A DNA stretch of 8,501 nucleotides from Oceanospirillales bacterium. GTDB lineage: Bacteria; Pseudomonadota; Gammaproteobacteria; Xanthomonadales; SZUA-36. The notes beneath the pieces were generated by a model. It was given only the letters and a program-made list of their open reading frames with translations, was not told the DNA's origin and did no database searches. The stretch is taken from positions 1 through 8,501 of the forward strand of contig QIKG01000130.1 in the NCBI GenBank assembly GCA_003232965.1, written 5' to 3'. Below, piece after piece: positions 1-6,547 of this stretch (position 1 is its first letter; each line of letters opens with the position of its first letter). The position numbers and the translations under genes were made by a program.

Positions 1-66
1 GGTTGTAGGATAGCGCAGAGATTAAGAAATACAGGGCATTGGCATTAAAGTCCGAACAGGGTAGAG

Positions 67-376
67 AATATTTGGGAATATTTGGGGTCAGAATATTTGG
101 AATATTTGGGGTCAGGAATATTTGGAATATTTGGGAATATTTGGGAATATTTGGAATATTTGGGGTCAGAGTAAAATATTTGGCAGAATATTTGAGAATA
201 TTTGAGAATATTTGAGAATACTTGAGAATATTTGAGAATATTTGTGAGAATATTTGTGAGAATATTTGGGGTCAGAGGAATATTTGGGGTCAGAGAATAT
301 TTGGGGTAATATTTGGTAATATTTGGGGTCAGAGTAAAATATTTGGGGTCAAGAAATATTTGGGGTCAGAGTAAAA
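67..376 (+). repeat. Degenerate tandem array of AATATTTG-headed units
   Basis: Twenty-four units begin with AATATTTG, at 67, 77, 92, 101, 117, 126, 136, 146, 155, 175, 187, 197, 207, 217 (variant AATACTTG), 227, 237, 249, 261, 279, 296, 308, 318, 338 and 355. The longest regular unit is the 20-mer AATATTTGGGGTCAGAGTAA (155-174, 318-337, and 355-374 at the right edge). Most others are 5' prefixes of it, of 9, 10, 12, 15, 16, 17 or 18 nt. A block at 187-236 has five 10-nt AATATTTGAG copies (one with a substitution), followed by two 12-nt AATATTTGTGAG copies (237-260). GGGGTCA occurs eight times and GGGGTCAGAGTAAAA three times. From memory, GGGGTCAGAGTAAAA-type sequence is common near REP-associated IS200-like (Y1) transposase genes in gammaproteobacteria, so the array may be derived from such an element's end. 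No transposase gene is present. Confidence 0.9.
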
Positions 377-456
377 ACTCTTATTCTTGAAGATGTGAGC
401 ATTTGGTAGTGGTCAAGCCCGGCACGTCTAAGCTTTTTATTTGTTTTATGAATGTC

Positions 457-478
457 ATCCCGGCTCCCGAGCCGGGAT
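457..478. repeat. GC-rich palindrome just past pgeF (REP-like hairpin, possible terminator)
   Basis: ATCCCGGCTC (457-466) and GAGCCGGGAT (469-478) are perfect inverted complements separated by two bases, giving a 9-10 bp stem with a tight loop. It starts 8 bases beyond the pgeF stop codon in the direction of transcription. The wider form TGTCATCCCGG...CCGGGATCT is a type of dispersed intergenic palindrome found in many proteobacterial genomes (recalled, not checked). On the minus strand the bases after the stem are A-rich rather than T-rich, so it is a poor classical rho-independent terminator. It may instead stabilise the 3' end of the message. Confidence 0.6.
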
Positions 479-485
479 CTTTAAA

Positions 486-1205
486 TTATTTTCTGTATAC
501 CAAACTCACCATCCGTCCGCTAACGCCATCCCGGCGATAGGAATAAAACCGTTCATCGGCATAAGTACACCAACGGCCACCGTAAAATTTATTGACGCCC
601 AAGCGCTGCAAACGGAGCCTTGCCAGCTGGATTAAATCGGCCTGCCAATGGCCTTTTCGGGTGGCAGTAAAGGTAGTGTTATCGCTAGGGGTTATATCAA
701 CAAAAGCTGAGTACAGCTGTTCTCCGACCTCGTAATTCTTGGCTGAAATTGCCGGCCCGAACCAGGTCAATAATTCTTCAGGTGCCACCCCCATTGCCGC
801 AATTGTATTTTCTAACACACCCGCTGCCAGCGAACGCCAGCCACAGTGGACAGCCGCAAAATGTGAGCCGTTGGCGGTACACAGCAAAACCGGTAAACAG
901 TCCGCTGTCAGTACCGCACATACGGTTGCCTCTTGGTCACTCCAACTGGCATCGGCAACAGGTATTTTGGGGGTACGGGCGGCTTTGACAACAGCTGAAC
1001 CGTGCACTTGATCCAACCAGTAGGGCTCTGCTGGCAAGGATGCAACAAGCAGGCTGCGATTACACTTTACCGCTCTAGCGGTATCCCCACAGCTGATTCC
1101 AAGATTAAAACTATCCCATGGTGCAGTGGACACACCTCCGAGACGAGTGCTGGTGAAAGCCACAATATTATTTGCAACCGGCCAGTCCGGGATAATTTTC
1201 TGCAT
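486..1205 (-). CDS. pgeF: Laccase-domain protein PgeF/YfiH (multicopper polyphenol oxidase-like, peptidoglycan editing factor)
   Basis: This is a 239-residue cytosolic protein of the Cu-oxidase_4 / YfiH family, at normal family length. The zinc-site residues of E. coli YfiH have clear counterparts: H68 in DQVHGSAVV, C103 in LTADCLPVLL and H120 in AAVHCGWRSLAAG. The family signatures LGGVSTAPWDSFNLG (22-36), WFGPAISAKNYEVG (148-161) and the C-terminal DERFYSYRRDGVSGRM (217-232) are also present. Members have been described as purine nucleoside phosphorylases/hydrolases and as enzymes that remove misincorporated serine from peptidoglycan precursors, so the physiological substrate is uncertain. 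Its ATG follows the rluD stop codon with no intervening base and no clear Shine-Dalgarno sequence, suggesting translational coupling. The rluD-pgeF order is the usual one in gammaproteobacteria. The family call is secure; the substrate is not. Confidence 0.93.
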   Translation of the reverse strand: MQKIIPDWPVANNIVAFTSTRLGGVSTAPWDSFNLGISCGDTARAVKCNRSLLVASLPAEPYWLDQVHGSAVVKAARTPKIPVADASWSDQEATVCAVLTADCLPVLLCTANGSHFAAVHCGWRSLAAGVLENTIAAMGVAPEELLTWFGPAISAKNYEVGEQLYSAFVDITPSDNTTFTATRKGHWQADLIQLARLRLQRLGVNKFYGGRWCTYADERFYSYRRDGVSGRMVSLVYRK

Positions 1206-2147
1206 TTATTTGTCTGGAAGCAGTTTAAGCAAGCCGGTAAGATCCGCCGGTAAGGGGGCTTCAAAAGAGACTTCTTCCCCGCTTCCAGGATGCTCAAAAC
1301 TTAGCCTGCGCGCATGCAATGCCTGGCGTGAAAATTGTTGCACTGCTGTGCGGGTTTCTTCTGTTAGACCTGCGGGCGTACGCCGCCGACCCCCATAAAT
1401 CGTATCACCAACCAAGGGATGCTGTATGTAGGCCATATGCACACGGATTTGATGGGTACGGCCGGTTTCCAACTTCACATCCAATAGGGTGAAGCCTTGA
1501 TAGCGCCGGTTTATCCGGTAATGGGTCATCGCTTCTTTGCCGCCTTCAACTACAGCCATGCGTTTTCGATCTTTCGCGTGCCGACCAATAGGCTGATCAA
1601 CGCTACCGCCCGCCACCATCTCACCCACGGCAAGCGCCAGGTATTCACGGCTGACAATGCGCGCCTGTAAGGCATCGACCAATTTTTTATGTGCCTGTAA
1701 ACTACGCGCCACCATCATAATACCTGAGGTATCCTTATCCAGACGATGGACAATTCCAGCTCGCGGAATACCGGCCAACTCGGGGTCATAATGCAGCAAG
1801 GCATTCTGTAGTGTGCCACTCCAGTTGCCAGCCCCCGGATGCACAACCAGACCAACCGGCTTATTGATAACAATCACCGTATCATCGGCATAAATAATAT
1901 CCAACTCAATGGCTTCGGCGTGAACCTCGCTCACCGGTTCAGCGATGGCTGTCAATATAAAGGTCTCACCACCCAGAAGTTTGCCGCTGGGCTTGACCTT
2001 TTTGCCATTAACTAATAAATCGCCACTTTTCAACCAGGTTTGCAGACGAGCACGAGAGTACTCGGGGAATAGTTCCACCGCAATTTGGTCAATACGCCGG
2101 CCGCGGGCTTCAAGTGGGGCCATACACTCGATTACTTCATGGGTCAT
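1206..2147 (-). CDS. rluD: 23S rRNA pseudouridine(1911/1915/1917) synthase RluD
   Basis: RluD converts three uridines in helix 69 of 23S rRNA to pseudouridine, a modification needed for proper ribosome assembly and termination. From the ATG at 2147 the protein has 313 residues, close to the E. coli length of 326. An N-terminal S4 RNA-binding domain covers roughly residues 15-75 (RRIDQIAVELFPEYSRARL). The catalytic domain follows, with INKPVGLVVHPGAGN, the catalytic aspartate in GIVHRLDKDTSG (D137), RHAKDRKRMAV, and LETGRTHQIRVHM. An alternative TTG start at 2153 adds two residues and sits about 7 bases after a GGA, a better spacing than the ATG has, so the start is not settled. Either start lies inside the end of the upstream flavoprotein gene (11- or 17-base overlap), implying co-transcription and coupled translation. 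Family assignment is firm, and D rather than A/B/C is supported by closeness to E. coli RluD and by the pgeF neighbour. Confidence 0.94.
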   Translation of the reverse strand: MTHEVIECMAPLEARGRRIDQIAVELFPEYSRARLQTWLKSGDLLVNGKKVKPSGKLLGGETFILTAIAEPVSEVHAEAIELDIIYADDTVIVINKPVGLVVHPGAGNWSGTLQNALLHYDPELAGIPRAGIVHRLDKDTSGIMMVARSLQAHKKLVDALQARIVSREYLALAVGEMVAGGSVDQPIGRHAKDRKRMAVVEGGKEAMTHYRINRRYQGFTLLDVKLETGRTHQIRVHMAYIQHPLVGDTIYGGRRRTPAGLTEETRTAVQQFSRQALHARRLSFEHPGSGEEVSFEAPLPADLTGLLKLLPDK

Positions 2148-3516
2148 TTGCAAATAATTTTCCAGGGTTCATTATATTATCCGGATCAAAAGTATTTTTG
2201 ATATCGCGCATTAGCTGAATTTCTGTCTCGCTACGGGAGTACTTCAAAGCCGCCTGTTTTAACAGCCCAATGCCGTGTTCTGCTGAAACACTGCCAGCAT
2301 ATTTTTCCACCAGCTCATAAACTTGAGTACTAACCAGTTTACAGGCCGGTTCAAAGTCATCGATTTCCATTGTCTCTGGTTTTAGTACATTCATATGCAG
2401 ATTACCATCGCCAATATGGCCGAACCAGATGACTTCAAAGTCCGGGTACCTTTCTGTTACCAGCAAGTCGAGCTCGCGCATAAATTCCGGGACTAAAGCT
2501 ACACGCACCGAGAGATCATTTTTATAGGGTGTATAGGCGGTTATACTTTCGGATATCCCCTCACGATATTGCCATAGCTCATCCATTTGGGCTCCAGACT
2601 GGCTAATAACTCCGTCCAGTAGCCAGCCGGCTTCAAAGCCCTGTTCAAATACTGCCATCGAGGCCTCATCATCGCTGTCGAATTCACACAATACATAATA
2701 AGGCGCTAGAGTTTCTAGTGGTGGCTTTAACTGACGGTGCTTACAGACCTTAGTCAGTGCTTTATCGCTGAAAAACTCAAATGCAGAAAGTTGAAGCCGA
2801 CTCTTAGAATAGGTAAACAACTGCATCACTGCATCCATTGATTCACAGGCCAATAACATGACCGTTTGTTCAGCTGGCGGCTGACATAAGCGCATAGTGG
2901 CGGCTAGGATAAAACCCAAAGTGCCCTCACTGCCCACAAACAAATGGCGTAAATCATAACCACTGGCATTTTTAATCAAGCCGCGGTTTAGCTCTAGCAC
3001 TTCCCCGCTGCCAGTCACTACTGTTAAACCCTCTACCCAGTTCCGTGTCAGGCCATAGCGCAGCACCCGTATTCCTCCAGCATTGGTGGCGATGTTACCG
3101 CCAATTTGGGAACTACCCTCTGCCGCAAAAGAAACCGGGTAAAAAAGCCCCTGTTCAATAGCAAAAGCCTGTAATTGTGCAGTTACCACGCCCGCTTCAA
3201 CCTGAACCGTGTTTTCCAATGGATTAAAATCTGAAATTCGGCGCATTTTATCAAATGACACCACCAATTCGCCATTGCTGGCTACTGCGCCGCCTGAAAG
3301 CCCGGTACGACCGCCTGAGGGTACCAATGGCAGGCTTAATTTCCTGGCCAGTTTCACCAGCGCCTGTACATCTTCTATACTGCGGGGAAAAACTATCGCT
3401 AGCGGATCGGGTTGTCGAAAGCGGGTCCAGTCCTGCGCATAAATATGCCGTTTTCCGGCATCAGCATGGATTTCCAGATCGGGTAATTCTGCCTGTAATT
3501 GTTCAAGCTGATTCAT
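2137..3516 (-). CDS. d2hgdh: FAD-linked D-2-hydroxyglutarate dehydrogenase-like oxidoreductase
   Basis: This is a 459-residue flavoprotein of the GlcD/D-lactate dehydrogenase/D2HGDH family. An FAD_binding_4 domain covers about residues 36-210, with PSGGRTGLSGGAV (66-78), GGNIATNAGG (139-148) and VGSEGTLGFI (194-203). An FAD-oxidase_C domain fills the rest, with R318, WFGHIGDGNLHMNV (364-377, metal-ligand-type H367 and H374), SAEHGIGLLK (411-420, E413-H414) and FDPDNIMNPGKL. The protein should oxidise a D-2-hydroxyacid and pass electrons to an acceptor such as an electron-transfer flavoprotein. The divergent serA next door strongly favours D-2-hydroxyglutarate, because pseudomonad SerA and D2HGDH work as a pair. 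D-lactate or glycolate remain possible from sequence alone. The start is fixed by an in-frame stop at 3538-3540 with no alternative start codon between. It is the first gene of a probable operon with rluD and pgeF. Confidence 0.88.
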   Translation of the reverse strand: MNQLEQLQAELPDLEIHADAGKRHIYAQDWTRFRQPDPLAIVFPRSIEDVQALVKLARKLSLPLVPSGGRTGLSGGAVASNGELVVSFDKMRRISDFNPLENTVQVEAGVVTAQLQAFAIEQGLFYPVSFAAEGSSQIGGNIATNAGGIRVLRYGLTRNWVEGLTVVTGSGEVLELNRGLIKNASGYDLRHLFVGSEGTLGFILAATMRLCQPPAEQTVMLLACESMDAVMQLFTYSKSRLQLSAFEFFSDKALTKVCKHRQLKPPLETLAPYYVLCEFDSDDEASMAVFEQGFEAGWLLDGVISQSGAQMDELWQYREGISESITAYTPYKNDLSVRVALVPEFMRELDLLVTERYPDFEVIWFGHIGDGNLHMNVLKPETMEIDDFEPACKLVSTQVYELVEKYAGSVSAEHGIGLLKQAALKYSRSETEIQLMRDIKNTFDPDNIMNPGKLFANDP

Positions 3517-3572
3517 TTTGCTTGCGGATTTCCTGCTTTATCAACATGGTTCATAATTAATTACCTAGAAAC

Positions 3573-3609
3573 TGTCCTTAAAAGACACCTAAATGACATA
3601 AAAGTGACA
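3573..3609. promoter_or_regulatory. Putative operator: helically phased GACA repeats
   Basis: GACA occurs at 3584-3587, 3595-3598 and 3606-3609, exactly 11 bases apart, each preceded by an A-rich run. The complement TGTC lies at 3573-3576, again 11 bases from the first GACA, so TGTCCTTAAAAGACA forms an interrupted inverted repeat. The last GACA is part of the proposed serA -35 hexamer. Equal spacing of about one helical turn on one face of the DNA is typical of a cooperative regulator site. The regulator cannot be named. Confidence 0.4.
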
Positions 3610-3631
3610 AACTGGGCTTGCGCAATATCAT
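3604..3631 (+). promoter_or_regulatory. Probable sigma-70 promoter of serA
   Basis: GTGACA (3604-3609, 5 of 6 to TTGACA) and TATCAT (3626-3631, 5 of 6 to TATAAT) are separated by 16 bases. Transcription would begin near 3638, giving a leader of about 40 bases to the ATG at 3678. This position makes the TTG at 3618 unusable as a start and leaves the ATG at 3645 with almost no leader. Confidence 0.5.
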
Positions 3632-3677
3632 CAATGGCGTGAAAATGATAACTCGTTTTCAAGATGTGTATCCTATC

Positions 3678-4934
3678 ATGACAAGCCCAGAAAATAGCGC
3701 CACCCGGAAAATCCATTCACTGGATAAATCACGGATAAACATCCTTCTACTCGAAGGCTTGCACCCTATCGCCAGGAAAACGCTTGAGTCCCGTGGGTAT
3801 AACAATATCACTGAATATACTCATTCACTTACGGGTGATGATCTCGCCGATGCCCTCAAAGGTGTGCATTTTATCGGCATTCGCTCGCGCACCCAGCTTA
3901 CGGCGGAGGTCATTCAGGCCGCCGACAAACTGGCAGCCATTGGGTGTTTCTGTATCGGCATCAATCAGGTAGATTTGGACGCCGCAGAACTCGCCGGTAT
4001 TCCGGTCTTTAATGCACCTTTTTCTAATACCCGCAGCGTTGCCGAACTCGCAATTGGTGAAATGATAATGATGATGCGTGGTATTCCACAACGAAATGCC
4101 GCCGCACACCGTGGGGAATGGTTAAAATCTGCTACCGGATCCACTGAAATACGCGCGAAAACTCTGGGCATTATTGGTTACGGTCATATCGGTTCGCAGC
4201 TTGGAGTTTTGGCTGAAGGCCTTGGCATGCAAGTTATTTATTATGATATCGCGGACAAACTGCCAATGGGCAATGCCAATCCTGTGGACAACCTAGACCA
4301 GTTGCTAGCTGAGAGTGATGTCGTTACCCTGCATGTACCACAAACCGATGCCACCCATGAAATGTTCGGTGCAGGTGAGCTCAATAAAATGCGCAAGGGT
4401 AGTTTCTTAATTAACCTGGCTCGTGGAACTGTTGTGCAAATTGACGCCCTGCATGCGGCGATAAAATCAGGCCACCTGGCCGGGGCTTCTCTTGATGTAT
4501 TCCCGATAGAACCAAAATCTAATTCAGATCAGTTCATCTCACCGTTATGCGGCCTGGATAATGTCATACTGACCCCGCATATTGGTGGTAGCACCCTGGA
4601 AGCACAACAAAATATCGCCCGTGAAGTTACCGGAAAACTGGTGAAATACAGCGATAATGGCACCAGTCTATCAGCAGTTAACTTTCCCGAAGTTTCCATG
4701 CCCGATCAAGCCGGCAACCACCGTATTTTGCATATCCATCAAAATGAACCGGGTGTTTTACAACAAATTAATCAGGTTTTTTCGGATAATAATGTCAATA
4801 TTTCCGCCCAGTACCTGCAAACCAACGAAAACATAGGCTATGTTGTAATGGATATAGAAGCTGCCGATTTTAATGGTTTACTGGCTGATCTTAAAGCCAT
4901 TCCAAGCACAATCCGTTGTCGGATGTTGTATTAA
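3678..4934 (+). CDS. serA: D-3-phosphoglycerate dehydrogenase SerA
   Basis: SerA catalyses the first committed step of L-serine synthesis, NAD-dependent oxidation of 3-phosphoglycerate to 3-phosphohydroxypyruvate, and also reduces 2-oxoglutarate to D-2-hydroxyglutarate. From the ATG at 3678 it has 418 residues (E. coli 410). The nucleotide-binding glycine motif GYGHIG is at 167-172. The catalytic residues R249, E278 and H301 match E. coli R240, E269 and H292 with a constant offset. A C-terminal ACT domain (about 348-418) keeps the serine-contact residues H354, N356 and N374, so feedback inhibition by serine is likely. The reading frame is open back to a TTG at 3618 and an ATG at 3645, but homology with E. 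coli and Pseudomonas SerA begins only near SLDKSRINILLLEG, and the promoter position favours 3678. Relative to E. coli the N-terminus is about 9 residues longer. It is divergent from the D2HGDH-like gene, its likely metabolic partner. Confidence 0.95.
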   Translation: MTSPENSATRKIHSLDKSRINILLLEGLHPIARKTLESRGYNNITEYTHSLTGDDLADALKGVHFIGIRSRTQLTAEVIQAADKLAAIGCFCIGINQVDLDAAELAGIPVFNAPFSNTRSVAELAIGEMIMMMRGIPQRNAAAHRGEWLKSATGSTEIRAKTLGIIGYGHIGSQLGVLAEGLGMQVIYYDIADKLPMGNANPVDNLDQLLAESDVVTLHVPQTDATHEMFGAGELNKMRKGSFLINLARGTVVQIDALHAAIKSGHLAGASLDVFPIEPKSNSDQFISPLCGLDNVILTPHIGGSTLEAQQNIAREVTGKLVKYSDNGTSLSAVNFPEVSMPDQAGNHRILHIHQNEPGVLQQINQVFSDNNVNISAQYLQTNENIGYVVMDIEAADFNGLLADLKAIPSTIRCRMLY

Positions 4935-4950
4935 TAAAGCCATAGTGTAT

Positions 4951-4980
4951 CGGACAAAATAGCCAAACAACTGGTATAAT
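4951..4980 (+). promoter_or_regulatory. Extended -10 promoter of the SulP gene
   Basis: TGGTATAAT (4972-4980) is a perfect TATAAT with the extended TGn element. CGGACA at 4951-4956 matches the -35 consensus at 4 of 6, with an 18-base spacer. Transcription would begin near 4987, about 31 bases before the ATG at 5018. The site lies in the 83-base gap after serA, which contains no obvious terminator, so the SulP gene may be read both from here and from serA. Confidence 0.65.
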
Positions 4981-5017
4981 CCGCGCCTTTCTCAGCTATT
5001 GAAAGTAAGCTAACCCT

Positions 5018-6547
5018 ATGTTTCGTCTCGGATTCAAAAAATACCGCATCAGCGCGCAGAACGATATTCTCTCTGGGCTTACTGTATCACTCGCACTGGT
5101 ACCCGAAGCGCTGGCATTTGCCTTTGTTGCCGGAGTACAACCTTTGGTTGGTTTATATGCGGCTTTTATGGTGGGCTTACTGGCAGCCATTTTTGGTGGT
5201 CGACCGGGAATGATTTCCGGTGCAACCGGTGCTATGGCTGTGGTGATGGTATCGCTAGTTGCCCTGCATGGGGTTGAGTATCTCTTTGCAGCCGTAGTGT
5301 TAACCGGTTTGTTTCAAGTCACTGCTGGGGTGCTACGGCTAGGTAAATTTATTCGCATTGTGCCCTACCCGGTTATGCTGGGCTTTGTAAATGGCCTGGC
5401 GATCGTCATATTTCTTGCCCAGTTACAACATTTTCAGTTCGATAACGATGGCGTTAGTCAGTGGATGACAGGAACGCCACTGTTGTTGTTTTCCGGCTTG
5501 GTGATTCTAACCATGGTGATTATTCACTATTTACCTAAGTTTACCCGGGTTGTTCCCTCCTCACTGGCGGCTATTGTGGTGGTCTCCCTGCTGGTAGTTG
5601 GTCTGAACCTGGACACTAAAACGGTTGGTGATCTGGCATCCATTAAGGGCGGTTTTCCGCAATTCCATATTCCGGCTGTGGCATTCAACCTGGATACTCT
5701 GAAAATTATTTTCCCCTATGCCATCATCCTCGCTGCTATCGGCCTCATCGAGTCCCTGCTGACACTAACTCTGATTGATGAAGTTACCGATACTGTCGGT
5801 AGCAGTAATCGTGAGTGCATTGGTCAAGGTATTGCCAATACGGCAACGGGTTTATTCGGCGGCATGGGTGGCTGCGCGATGATCGGCCAGAGCATGATTA
5901 ATATTAATTCCGGTGGTCGCACCCGGCTTTCCGGTATTTCTGCAGCATTGTTTTTACTCGCCTTTATTCTGTTTGCCTCAGGCTTGATTGAGCGCATCCC
6001 GATGGTCGCGCTGGTGGGTGTTATGTTTATGGTGGTATTGGGCACCTTCGAGTGGTCCAGTTTTCGTATCTTTAACAAAATTCCACGCGCTGATGCCTTT
6101 GTACTAGTGCTGGTTTCAGCAGTTACGGTGGCTACTGATCTGGCGATTGCAGTTATCGTTGGGGTTATCGTATCAGCGCTGGCATTTGCCTGGCAACACG
6201 CCAAACATATTCATGTTAAAACCTACATTAATGAACATGGTTCTAAAGTTTACGAGCTCAACGGGCCGTTGTTTTTTGGTTCGGTAAAAAATTTCCGCGA
6301 CCTGTTCTCACCTGCCGATGACCCCAAAGATGTGATTATTGAGTTCCAAAACTCCAGAGTGACCGACCATTCTGCTATTGAAGCCATAGACTCACTGGCT
6401 GTGCGTTATATCAAGCGCGGCAAAAAGCTTCACCTACGCCACCTGTCACCTGACTGCATACAGTTATTAGATAAAGCCGGCGATCTGATTGAAGTCAACC
6501 GCTTGGAAGACCCGCAATACCATGTGGCAGATGACAAATTGGGCTGA
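5018..6547 (+). CDS. SulP/SLC26 family inorganic anion transporter with STAS domain
   Basis: This is a 509-residue inner-membrane transporter. Residues about 12-395 form the multi-helix SulP core, beginning with the family motif around ILSGLTVSLALVPEALAFAF in TM1. SGATGAMAVVMV (67-78), IGLIESLLT (241-249) and the conserved NRECIGQGIANTATGLFGG...SGGRTRLSG block (264-306) follow. A cytoplasmic STAS domain (about 400-495) contains VTDHSAIEAI with S452 in the position of the regulatory serine of anti-sigma-antagonist relatives. Substrates in this family include sulfate, bicarbonate, chloride and C4-dicarboxylates, and the sequence does not settle which. E245 occupies the place where the sodium-coupled bicarbonate carrier BicA has aspartate and plant sulfate carriers have a proton-linked glutamate, which hints at proton coupling (inference). 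No sulfate-assimilation or carbonic anhydrase gene is nearby. The ATG has only a weak ribosome binding site. Confidence 0.92.
   Translation: MFRLGFKKYRISAQNDILSGLTVSLALVPEALAFAFVAGVQPLVGLYAAFMVGLLAAIFGGRPGMISGATGAMAVVMVSLVALHGVEYLFAAVVLTGLFQVTAGVLRLGKFIRIVPYPVMLGFVNGLAIVIFLAQLQHFQFDNDGVSQWMTGTPLLLFSGLVILTMVIIHYLPKFTRVVPSSLAAIVVVSLLVVGLNLDTKTVGDLASIKGGFPQFHIPAVAFNLDTLKIIFPYAIILAAIGLIESLLTLTLIDEVTDTVGSSNRECIGQGIANTATGLFGGMGGCAMIGQSMININSGGRTRLSGISAALFLLAFILFASGLIERIPMVALVGVMFMVVLGTFEWSSFRIFNKIPRADAFVLVLVSAVTVATDLAIAVIVGVIVSALAFAWQHAKHIHVKTYINEHGSKVYELNGPLFFGSVKNFRDLFSPADDPKDVIIEFQNSRVTDHSAIEAIDSLAVRYIKRGKKLHLRHLSPDCIQLLDKAGDLIEVNRLEDPQYHVADDKLG

Larger units (their letters stand above)
1..485. 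other. Gene-free region left of pgeF
   Basis: No reading frame here has a protein-like composition. Positions 1-66 are non-repetitive sequence with no recognisable signal. Positions 67-376 are the AATATTTG repeat array and 457-478 a perfect palindrome, both listed separately. The 377-452 stretch between them is AT-rich on its right side (TTTTTATTTGTTTTATG around 434-450) and shows no convincing gene. Whatever lies to the left is outside the window, so it is unknown whether the region separates two convergent operons. Confidence 0.8.
3517..3677. promoter_or_regulatory. Divergent control region between the D2HGDH-like gene and serA
   Basis: This 161-base region drives genes in both directions. 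It contains an AT palindrome TAATTAATTA (3554-3563), a TGTC...GACA inverted pair, and three GACA repeats (listed separately). For the minus-strand gene, a weak promoter candidate is AGGACA / TATGAA (plus-strand complement at 3573-3578 and 3550-3555, spacer 17), each hexamer matching consensus at 4 of 6. A TTG-initiated 20-residue extension of serA also runs through its right end, but the serA promoter overlaps it, so the stretch is better read as leader. Confidence 0.55.

Noticed and set aside
67..376. CRISPR array
   Set aside because: Units are 9-20 nt and directly abutting, with no unique spacers of constant length and no cas gene.
441..635. 64-codon plus-strand reading frame over the palindrome and the end of pgeF
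   Set aside because: It crosses the intergenic hairpin and runs antisense into conserved pgeF C-terminal motifs.
1779..1790. GGGGTCA-like matches inside rluD, serA (near 4569) and the SulP gene (near 6319) as further copies of the array motif
   Set aside because: They are 7-8 base matches without the AATATTTG head, explained by conserved coding sequence.
5824..6204. 126-codon minus-strand reading frame inside the SulP gene
   Set aside because: It is antisense to a well-supported transporter core, has a low-complexity Thr/Ala/Ile composition and no recognisable motifs; it is a shadow frame.
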